Below, piece by piece: positions 10,116 to 19,626 of a stretch of DNA of 64,000 nt (position 1 is the stretch's first letter; every line of letters starts with the position of its first letter). Source of the stretch: Ectocarpus siliculosus. Taxonomy: Eukaryota; Sar; Phaeophyceae; Ectocarpales; Ectocarpaceae. The position numbers and the translations under genes were made by a program. The notes under the pieces were generated by a model. It made no database searches and was not told the DNA's origin. It saw nothing but the letters and a program-made list of their open reading frames with translations. The stretch spans positions 294,204 through 358,203 of the forward strand of contig FN649744.1 of NCBI GenBank assembly GCA_000310025.1, read 5' to 3'.

Positions 10116-10435
10116 CTTCGCAGCGATTTGTACAACAGGCAAACGGGATCTGTTCGCATGCAATGGGCGGGCGGAAGTGGCAGGCAAGGGCAGGAGACAC
10201 AAGTTGGGCAGCACGGGTTGAGTGGCCAGCTCTGCAGAGACACGAATGCCCCCGCGGCACACATGGTGCCAACTGGGTGGTGCCGGTCTGCATTTCGCGC
10301 TTTTTTTTTCTCAAACTTCGTCATGCTGCTGCTGCTACCGCTGCGGCTGCTGCTGCTGCTGTTGAGATTCCTGCTTCTGCCGCTTCCAGCCGCACGGGAA
10401 GCAGCACAACACAACCCCCGCAGCTGTCGCTGCCA

Positions 10436-10443
10436 GCTACACG
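10436..10443. other. hAT target-site duplication GCTACACG (left)
   Basis: The 8-bp GCTACACG recurs exactly at 13651-13658, immediately outside the other end of the element. Eight bases is the hallmark of hAT transposition. Confidence 0.9.
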
Positions 10444-10857
10444 TAGGCCCTTCCCCCGCCGGCGATCGCCGAAAACACCGATTTCTGAAAAATGTCACCG
10501 AAAAAACAGCTGAAAAAAAAATCGCCGGAAAAAAAAAAAAAGTCGCCGATTCTGAAGGGGGCTCCGCCGAATCGAAAAATATGTCGCCGATTGTCGCCGA
10601 TTAAATTCACGGTGCCCCCTGTACCTCCTTCGCAGCTCTACAAAGCAGAAGGCTATGACATATAATAACATGTTATTACATGTCATAGCTTTGTAGCTCT
10701 GTACAGCTGCACAGCTTCACACACGGCTGAACGGCGGTGCTATGTCGTCGCCTCTTAGCGGTATGCAAGCCTGCTCTAATAGTAGGTGGGATAATAGCAG
10801 TGAAAGCGAAGGGGATTCGGACAATGAGGTGTAATTTGTCCGCCAAAAGACAAGTGC

Positions 10858-11321
10858 CGCGGCTGCCACCAGCGGCGACAGCGGCAGCGGCAGCGGCAGC
10901 GGCGGGAGCAGAGGCAGCGGCAGCAGCGGCACTGGCAGCGGCAGCAGCGGCAGCGGCAAAGCCGCACCACCTGCTTCCGGTGCAAGAGCTTCGTCGCGGG
11001 TCTCTTCTGCTGGTTCAGGTTCTTCTAGCAGCAGGGCCTCTCTGCACGCCAACACAGCGTTGGTGGCACCACTTCCGCCGAAACTTCAAAATCGATGCCG
11101 CTTTTGCAACCATCCTCTGCGTTCATGGAACGAGTGTTTTCCATCCTGCGGTGTTGCTTTAATGAACGACAAGAAGAGAGCGTGTACAGCGACCGCACTG
11201 CTCAAGTACAACAGGGGCAGGGTCCAAAGTAGCAGAAGAGAAGGAGGAAAGCGCCGCAGATGCCAACAACGGCGGCGGCGGTAGCGACGAAAGCGATGAC
11301 AGCGATGAAGACAGCGACTGA
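10858..11321 (+). pseudogene. hAT transposase C-terminal remnant
   Basis: A Gly/Ser-coding microsatellite (10870-10970) precedes a stretch encoding LLQPSSAFMERVFSILRC and then NERQEESVYSDR. This is the hAT C-terminal dimerisation motif (P-S-x-x-ERVFS). The usual follow-on ALLKYNRGR is present but in another frame, so there is at least one frameshift near 11195-11200. An acidic C-terminus (DESDDSDEDSD) ends at a TGA at 11319-11321. The catalytic and BED regions are missing, so the protein cannot be active. Confidence 0.75.
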
Positions 11322-11730
11322 AGACCTGTGATTTGTAAATTTAATGCTGATTTCTTTATTGTGTCGTAGGTCGTAGGAGCAAAACATTTTGTTGCCCCCA
11401 AGTCGCGCGTCATCCTATCCTATTTCAGAATTTTTTCGATGTTGAGTGCAGGTTAGGAATATTGCATGCTGTTATGCTGTCTCTAGCAAAGAAATAAAGG
11501 GCAAACTACTTCGTTCGCTAATCGCCGGCAGGTGACCTCTGCAGCAGTCCAACAGTCGACAGCCTCGCGACCCGCTCGTTTGTGTGTACTAGAAGCACAT
11601 GTAGGCGTCCCGAAAGTCGCTTCGATGAAGTCGCTGAAGTTAAAAATAGCATAATAAGGTAGCAGCCGAAGAAAATAAGAAAATCGCCGAAAATCGCCGA
11701 AAATGAAACAGGACTCACCGAAAAAACATA

Positions 11731-13533
11731 CAGTGGGGGGCCCTCTATAGTGCCGGTACGTGCGCAGGGCGTTCACCGGCACTATAGCGGGCACCGGCAC
11801 AACTGGGAATAGTGCCTCAATAGTGCCAAACGGCACTATTCGGGTGATCGATATCCCTCAGTAGTGCCGGTCTGGCACTACTGAGGCACTGCTGTTTGAG
11901 TTCATGGTGTATCGCTTACCATTTGCGAGGCCAACAGAGTAGCATGTGGATCGAGTGTGGTGAATATACTTTGTGGGCGGCAGGGGCAGCCTTTTCTGAG
12001 ACAAATGTGGGTTCCACTCTGATAGCTGAGTTTGCCGCGAAACCATTCCCGCATGCACGCGCAGAATTCACCTTCGGAGCCAAACCCCGTGTACAGCTCC
12101 TGTCCGTGCAACTTAGTATACTTGAAAAAATATCACGTTCCTCGCTGCCTCCCTACGATGTTGCGTGATGAGACACGCCAACAAAACCAATAAACGCGCC
12201 AGCAACGAAGCGGACAAAAATAAAACAAAACAAAAAGAAAAAAACTGCGGTATAGCTGTCCCCCCCTCACTCATCAACAAACTCTCTCATGTCTGTCTGG
12301 CGCACGCCCTTAGCGGCATGCGCCGCGATCATCGCCATCTTCGCTTTCGATAGGTGGAACGCAGCGTCCCCGTTTTCCACTCTCCCGCGCGGCCACCTCC
12401 AGGACGCCGAAGTGAGAAGACAGTTCACCGTAAGCCGGTGGGGCGCGGCGGCCGCCCCCCGTGTCCTCATGATCACTGTCCGCCTGCTTGTTTGTTTTGA
12501 AAAAAAAGCGGGTGCGAATATGTACACAACAGTGCTCTTTCAATTTCAAGGACAAATAATCGGAAGGTCTATGAGTGTGGACATCGAGGACCTCAAAGGC
12601 CAAAGACATAACAAAAAAAGGAGGTGACATGAAAAAAAAAAACACCATATGATACATACGAAAAGACGAAAAGGGAAAGGCAAAGAAACAAGGAAGGGCA
12701 AAAAAAAAAAAGGTACAGCAGTAGAAATCGGCGACATGAGGGCATTTTTGAAAAATGGCGGGGAAAAACAACGTTCGAGAGGAAATTGCCAGGCATGTCG
12801 TGTACTCTACCTACCTCCGGAAAGTCTCCTCTGCGTGCGGTTTTCTGGCTTCCGTCGCCTGCAGCTGCCTTAGCCTCCACTTCCTTCCGTTCAGCGTTCA
12901 CCTTGCAGACCAGCCGTTCCGAGCACTTAAAGCGATCTGCTATCTGCTCATGAGAAATCTTGGCATCCAGCAGCTTGAGGACCTCAACCTTGTCAGCGTT
13001 GCTCAGCCGCGCGCGAGAAGCCTTCTTCCCCCCCCCTTTCTCTGTCGGACGTTTAGATGGTCCCGCCCCAGCATCAACCCCAGCTGCGGTCGCTTTGCGC
13101 TGTGCCAGTCTTAGCAGCGACGCAAGAACTGCAGATGCGGGATGTTTCGAAGTCACCCTCCACGCTGCCGCAAGTGCCATGGAGCCGCCCGCCACATCCT
13201 CCCTTGCAGACGTGGCCATGAGGGGCCTTCGGCGTTCTGTTCTGTTGAAGGCACAGTTCACCTTCCGCACACGGCATGGTGCGCCTCTGCGTAGAGCTGT
13301 GTTGGACTGCAGCAGCACGGTGTCTGTATTTTGGGAGTGTGGTGGTGTGTGTGCGTGCGTGTGTGAACCGGCACTATTGCGGGCTGACGTGGTGCCCAAC
13401 CGGCACTATACCAGGCCCGCCCTCAATAGTGCCGTTTGGCACTATTGAGGGCGCTTTCTGTGTGGAGAGATTTTACCGGCACTATACCGGCAGTTGGCAC
13501 TATTCAACCGGCACTATAGAGGGCCCCCCACTG
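11731..13533. mobile_element. Pogo/Tigger-like TA-target DNA transposon (copy 1)
   Basis: Perfect 27-bp terminal inverted repeats begin CAGTGGGGGGCCCTCTATAG and end in TGCCGGT. They are flanked by TA on both sides (11729-11730, 13534-13535). CAGT ends with a TA target are typical of the pogo/Tigger branch of Tc1/mariner. About 150 bp inside each end is packed with direct and inverted TAGTGCCGGT motifs, plausible transposase-binding sites. The minus strand encodes a short zinc-finger plus helix-turn-helix protein, but no DDE catalytic domain is present. It is inserted in the hAT element. Confidence 0.9.
12267..13277 (-). pseudogene. Zinc-finger/HTH DNA-binding protein of pogo-like copy 1
   Basis: The ATG at 13277 starts a Cys/His-rich module (C-x5-C, GGCGGRLHGTCG, RICSSCV). 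A frameshift near 13095 separates it from a helix-turn-helix reading KVEVLKLLDAKISHEQIADR then FKCSERLV, like the N-terminal HTH of pogo/CENP-B proteins. Exon 1 ends at 12815 (donor GAG/GTAGGT). A short exon 2 from 12338 ends RQTDMREFVDE and stops at 12267. Copy 2 (30232-54066) has the same two-exon plan and similar ends, so the gene model is real. No catalytic domain follows. It probably recognises the element's subterminal repeats, which is inference. Confidence 0.7.
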
Positions 13534-13833
13534 TACTGAATCGCCGAATGTCGCCGAAAAAGGGTTTTTTTCCATCAGTAGTATTTGCCGAAAAAAAATC
13601 GTGAATCGCCGAAAAAAAAAAAGAAAAGTCGCCGGCGGGGGAAGGGCCTAGCTACACGGGCAGCAGTAGGACGACGTTTGGTATGCACAGCATGACGACA
13701 GATTGCTCCGCATTTCGCCGCACACTTCATCTTGCGCTCAAAGTTGTGTGTGTTGTTGCTATTGCTGCTGCTACGAGGCAGGTTATTGCAAAATGCACGC
13801 AAGGAATGTCACAGAATAGTCCTCTACACTCAC

Positions 13834-14165
13834 TCTTCGTGCTGTTGCGAAGTCTCATGCTGCCCGGCGGTGCGCTCGTCCACTCCTGAACCGTCGCCAA
13901 AGTTGTATCCACAGCGGCAAACGAACTCCGAGCCATCTGCTCGCTCTCGGCAAACGCGGTTTAGCCAAGCCGTCTTGTCGAAGGGAGTCGTTGACAGGTA
14001 TCCCCTCCCAAAGGAGACTATGCTCATTGTGACCACTCCTCCCAGGCTCTCTCTCTCTCCTCTTCTACGGACGGTACCGTCAGCCGTTGCTGCGGTGCCA
14101 AGCTCAGCTCGCCCACAGGGGCTACGTGGGTTGCCACTACCCCCGTGAATGAAATGTGCCCCCTT
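13834..14165 (-). CDS. Zinc-finger exon upstream of the hAT insertion
   Basis: An open frame of about 110 codons ends at a canonical donor (GA/GTGAGT, phase 2) at 13834. It carries a finger, FVCRCGYNFGDGSG followed by QHETSQQHE, similar to the one at 10009-10115 (FG-G-G and QHE-S spacing, same splice phase). It lies on the same strand and is separated only by the hAT insertion, so it may be a 5' exon of the same gene or a tandem paralogue. The only ATG near the start of the finger part is at about 14027; upstream codons are open to a stop near 14168. Confidence 0.45.
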
Positions 14166-14390
14166 TATATATAGGATTTAGTATAGGCGTGATTATATAG
14201 GATGTTGTATGGCGTCGAGGGGGGGGGGGGGATGGGCCTTCGTAACCCCTCCCCCCCCCGGAGAGGTCTCAAAAAAAGTTTTGTCGGGTAGGTGTTGGAA
14301 TTTTTTTTGTGCGCCCTTGGTACAGTACTGCTGTAGTACCACGAACAGAAAATTCGATGTTCTTGCGAATTTCGGACATACATGTATGTA

Positions 14391-14428
14391 AGGGTTAGGG
14401 TTAGGGTTAGGGTTAGGGTTAACCCTAA
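14391..14428. repeat. Interstitial telomere-like array (TTAGGG)5 with an inverted unit
   Basis: Five TTAGGG units on the plus strand run directly into AACCCTAA, giving a head-to-head junction. Poly-G/C tracts lie just upstream at 14219-14266. Confidence 0.85.
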
Positions 14429-14795
14429 AGAAGAAGAGCGAACGACGCCCGCTGATTGGATGGCGCAGACATTTCCGTCCATGGGTGTGCAAGTGCAAAG
14501 CTTCTTCTGCCTTCTTCCCACCTGAGCTTCTTCTCTTGTCGAAAGAATCGAGGGGAGGGCGTTCGTTAGAGAACAGCTGGCGGGAGCGTGGTAAACGGGG
14601 AACGAAAATGAGTTTTTCTTCAAGATAGTCTACTTACAATACATACATACATGCATATTCCTCTGGAAAGCGAGATCTTCTACCAAGCCCTAGGTTACCC
14701 GGTGCCTCCCCTCATCAGCGGGCTAATGCGAAAGTAGTCGAGTAGTACTCGTAGCGGTTTCCAGTTAGTTTCCACCCAAGAGTAAAAGAAGACCG

Positions 14796-14890
14796 GTCGC
14801 CCCGGTGGTCTAGTTGGCTGGTTGGTATCCGCGAAACCTTCTAGAAGAGGTCAGGTCAGGGGTTCGAATCCCGGCGTAAGCGAGCTTTTT
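14796..14890 (+). repeat. tRNA-like element, SINE head candidate
   Basis: A pol III-type layout: an A-box-like TAGTTGGCTGG, about 50 nt later the B-box GGTTCGAATCCC, then a TTTTTT terminator. The acceptor and T stems pair poorly, so it is not a functional tRNA. The segment from ACCTTCTAG through the B box recurs inverted at 15645-15712, which suggests a dispersed family. Confidence 0.5.
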
Positions 14891-15644
14891 TCCTTTCAAA
14901 GTGAGTTTTTCTCTCGCTTCCGCTCCTTCCTCCTCCTCCTGGCTGGTCTTCTAGTGGATAGATAGCGCTAGTTCGTGTGTACACAGAGGGAAGAGAGTGC
15001 TGAACTCTTCTCGCATTAAAAATTGAAGGCAAAGCACCGCAGGAGGGGAGGGTAGAGAGGAGCTCTTCTTCTGTGTGACCACTGGTTGCAGTAAACGACA
15101 CTACTACTAGTTACTAGTGCATGCTGTGAGCGCTGATTTGAAGTGAAGAATAATAAAAAAAAAAAGACGCGGCGCAACTTCGCTGCATGATCGTCCCACG
15201 ATTCGACCTGTCATTACCCTCATACCCCTCAACACTCTACAAAGCATCCTACTTGAGTTGTCCCTGTGTACCCCGGCACCCCCCTTGTCGAGTAGTTCAA
15301 AGGAGGAGACAACCATGTGCCATTCTTTGCGAGGTAAAGAGGTAAACAAAGCAGGTAGGTGAAGATGCGCACAAATAAAGGCGCTCTCACAGCGTGTCTG
15401 CCGAGTAGTACGAGTTCCATCCAGTCCGCGGTCGCGTGCAGAAGGGTTCGTCCGTTCTGCTTGCGGTGCTTGCCTTCGATTTTTAAAATAGAGAATGAGT
15501 GCAGCGGTATAGCACTCTCTTCCTTTCTCAAAACGTGCACACACACGAAGTTGGGTGCTTTCCAAAAACAACAACAACAACAGGAGGAACGAACGAACGG
15601 AAAAAAACAAAAAAACGAAAGAGAGAAAAGGCCCACAATGCTTG

Positions 15645-15712
15645 ATGTGGACGAAAGGCTTACAAGAGCCGGGTTCGAACCCCTGACCCGCCCGCTAGAA
15701 GGTTACGATTAG
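15645..15712 (-). repeat. Second tRNA-like fragment, truncated
   Basis: On the minus strand it shares ACCTTCTAG, GGTCAGGGGTTCGAA and CCCGGC with 14796-14890 but lacks an A box. Best read as a 5'-truncated member of the same tRNA-derived family. Confidence 0.45.
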
Positions 15713-18700
15713 GATAAAATACGAATGTACTGGACTGTACAAACTTACAGATCAGTCTCCGTGTCTCCATTCGTGTGGAACAGCAGTATCCATCGTGTCC
15801 AGAAAAAAAAGCATTCATCATCGTGTCCGGATCCATCGTGTCGGTCCCATCTATCTACCGCACACAGCAGCAGCAGTAAGTAGTACCGACAGGTCACACC
15901 AACCATCCTTTTTTCTGATCGTGCGTGCGGTTCAAAGAACGAATTAAACAGCCTCTGTTCGCCGATCATTCATCTCTTCTCGAGAACAAGAGAGCGAGAG
16001 AAAGAAGAGAGGAGAGAGAGGGAGGGAGACTCCCTCTAGCTTGGTAGGGGGCTATCACAAAAGAAAGATGGCGATATTCTACCGGCGGTCGGCAAAGTAC
16101 TGCCGCCAACGAAGCCCACCCTCCATTGATAAGGAGAAGAACGTTCTTTTTCTCTCTCTCTCTGTCTGTGCGTGCGAAGCGAGTCTAGCACGTTGCTCGG
16201 TGATACTGTACAAGAAGCAAACCGTTTGTTTGCTCTGCTGACGTGAACACACCAACGGATGGATGGCCACATGTAATCTAGACAGAAACAAGCAATGAGA
16301 GTCCGTCCGCTTGTCGGGTAAAACTTCAACACCAGACTCCAGGATGCAGGCAGGATCCACGAATAGTCCGTATGCGGCCCTCACCAAGGTCGGCCTGTCT
16401 GTAAGGCTGGTTCTGACGCGAATGTGGGTGCGAATATTTCGGATATTTACCGAAGAGTTTAAAGATCCGGGTGGTGAGCGCTACGTCGCCCGTCAATCGC
16501 AATCAATCGCCTTGTCGCCAGCGACACGGAGGAACGGAGGAGTACATAGAGTGTAGCACGCACCTTGAAGTTCTCGAGCACGAGGGAACATCGCGTTCGG
16601 CGGGAGGAAGAAGGACGATCGGCCGGCTCGCTTTTGTACCGAAAGGAAAGAAAGAAGAGGAACAACACCCAACAAATCGGCGAAGGAACGCTCCTTGTGT
16701 TGCTCCGATCATGCGTGGCCGGTGAGCACGAGAGGGCATTGGTTTTTCCGGCTGAGTTGATGGTTGATGTTGCGTGTGTTTGCGTGTAGAGAGACATAGA
16801 TATCCAGGTAGAGCAGGGAGAGCGAGGGGGCGAGAGTAGTACAAACGAACGGTGGATCTTTACTTTCCTTCACAGCACTGACTAACAGGTGGGCACTCAA
16901 TCACTCATTTGCTTCTAGCATACTTCTACTACACTACTGTAATTTCTTTCGGGATGACATAGAAGAGACATCAGCAGCAGCAAAGAAGTAAAGAACAAGG
17001 TATTGTATGCCCTGCCCGAGCGAAACGCGCTGAAATGAAGCGGTTGTTGGAACCCCCGCTGTCTCTCTCTCCCTATCTCTCCCTATAATAATAACTCTCG
17101 CTCCTGGTCTGCTCTCACGGTGCGTGTTTTTCGTCCTACTTTAGGGTAGATAGATATATTTCAACGATAGACCAGTCCCGGCGGCGATTGAGCGAAAGTT
17201 CGCCATTGGCCTTCCTCTTCGCCGCCGCCACGCGAATGACACGCACGCCCGGTTCGGACAAAAAAATGCTCTGCCTATAACTAACCCGCACAAACAAACT
17301 TAATCTGTTTCATCATGTTGTGGAGCCAGAAACGAGCCCGCCCGCGGCAGAGCAGGCAACGAGAGGCCGACATACAAGCAATCAATGTAGTACGCCTGCC
17401 CTTTGTGCAGCACTGTCATCGTCTGAACCCGCTGTTGTGTTAGCGCGGCATTTAGTTGCGCAACGCGCAACGCGAAACACGCGCACAGCAAGGAGAGACA
17501 GACACACACCCAGTACAGGCAGACAGAGGGAGACGCACACACGCATGCATCATTGGTCAGCCGGTTAGCGCGGTCGATGCTAATAATAAAAACACACGCA
17601 TGCATGCATGCGATGACGTGTACGCAAAATTGAGTCTGCCAAGCATCTCGAGCGTGGGCGCGTGTGTGTGTGCCGCGAGCGCATGCATGCCCTATGACAA
17701 GAATTGTACCGGACCCACCAAACAAACGTTCTTAGCGGTGTGTTCATCATCATCGTGTGTGTGTAAGTGCATGCAACCTGCCTGATGAGCATGATGTCGC
17801 GGCTTCCCCTCCGCTGTGCCCGCTTGAGCCCCCCCGTCCTCCCAGAAAAGAGCCAGTTTCTTCATCTGAATGGTTTCGCACGAAGTGGAGTATGTAGTAT
17901 GTCAGACCATGAAGTGTATATATATGTAGTAATGTCAGATCACCCCAGAAGTCCCCACAAGCAAGCGGGAGAAAAAAAGGGTACTGCAGCAGCGCAAGCG
18001 CGGTGCGTAGTGCCTGGCAGGCGTCACCGCGGATCTTCACGCTGGAAGACTTAATTTAAGTGTCATAGACTGGATACGACTCCCGACTGACTTGGACTAA
18101 TCCTCCTTTCGTTTGTGGTGGGTACGTTGACATATATATGATGGGGTCATAATGTGCCGCACAAAGAAGATCTTTTCTTTCTGGGACGAATAACCGTGAC
18201 CGACTGTCTTTCGCCTAAAAAAAACAAGTGTTTATGCTACACTGGACATGCACATAGATACATACAGAGAGACGAAAGACTTAATTTATTTCAACTTCAA
18301 CCAACTTTATTTTTTCCTCTCCGTTGTTGTGGCTCTCTTCTTCTTGGGGACATTTTTCATGTTTTCTTTCGGATAATAACGTCATCAGACGAAGAATGAA
18401 GAAATGTTTACGAACAAGTAGCACAACAACTTTCTTTGCGGCACGTTGAAGGGGGGAAGGAGGATGCGGTCAAACCTTGCTTGCTGTTTCTGGAGGGATC
18501 ACCTCTCTCTAACCAATTTTCACTATTTGTTCTACGCAGTGAATATTATTCTGTTTGCAATACAACCGAGCTCCATGCAGTCGCGATGAGCTACATGTAG
18601 TATTATCACAGGAAGAAGCAAGATGTACCACCGCATCCACCACCACCCCCCCAACGCTCCGCAAAGAAAATTTCAACCGGAAACGACTATTATTGTGTGT

Positions 18701-19620
18701 TGACTGTGACTGGCCTCGCTGGGTCACCGCGAACCAGAAGCAAATCGATCTACGAACGACCAACAAAACTACTTAATAATTCCATCTCGCGACCACCCTC
18801 TGTTCCAAAAGTACACCCTACAATGCCAGTGTCCCCTCCACCAGCGCCCTTTTTGGCATGATCAACAAAAACATAATCGGTCGTTTGATTGTCAAGAGCG
18901 ATATCTTTCAAGGAATAACCCGGCCTTTTACTCCTCCTCCATACAGATCTTGGGGGAACTTGGAGGGAATCGCGTCAGCTTAATTTTTTTTTCCGACAGA
19001 ACATATGATGTTCACATTGGTTCAAGGCATGCGTGCAAACGCCGGCCATAAGTCTTCGGTGAGCAAGAATGTACGTGGCTTACAGCGAAACATATTGGTT
19101 GACCCGGCACGTTGTGAAGAAATACAGAACCCAACTCTAAACCCCAACCCCAACCCCACCTCGTACCCCCGACATATACTGAGACTAATACCCTCCCGAA
19201 GGCTGCTGATCTGATACAGCTAAGTTTGACGTATAGACTACTTATTGGCGGCTGGTACGCACCTTCGATGGACTACAAGAAACAAAGATACGCGCATACA
19301 CAAACTCATAAATAATGCGAATGGGCAACTTATTCCCGATCATGTATTCGTGACCTCCGACCAGATGCAAGAGGAAAACAAAACAGAGGCCCGACAACAG
19401 AGGAGATTCCCGTCTCCCACCCATCCATGTCCCCGTGCTTTCGACATGTATGTATCATGTCCAATACCTGCATGGCGATGGCCGATTTCTTCGTCGTGCG
19501 AGCACGTGCCTAGTAAGATTCGTTCATTGTCCATAGCATACTGTAGACGTGCATGTATGTATGTACTAGAGCATATTGTGTTGATATAATCTCGTTGTGT
19601 GTGCTTGCTGCATCACGCAT
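15713..19620. other. Intergenic, no recognisable gene
   Basis: Reading frames here are short and overlap on both strands, with no family motif. A GA-rich tract lies at 15985-16033 and CA/TG and GCATGCAT-rich stretches at 17470-17770. The last ~190 bp before 19620 resemble the sequence before Myb copy B (57825-58039), so they belong to the duplicated block and may hold its promoter or a first exon. Confidence 0.4.
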
Positions 19621-19626
19621 CCTCAG

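Larger units (their letters stand above)
10444..13650. mobile_element. hAT DNA transposon, decayed, with a nested pogo-like element
   Basis: Ends are perfect inverted repeats starting TAGGCCCTTCCCCCGCCGGCGA (10444-10465 and 13629-13650, inverted). They are flanked by the 8-bp duplication GCTACACG. Subterminal TCGCCGAAAA-type repeats lie inside both ends and at 11680-11720. The interior contains a remnant of the hAT transposase C-terminus. A 1.8-kb pogo-like element at 11731-13533 is inserted into it, leaving about 1.4 kb of hAT sequence, far too short for a full transposase. The hAT itself sits between exons of the minus-strand zinc-finger gene. Confidence 0.9.
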
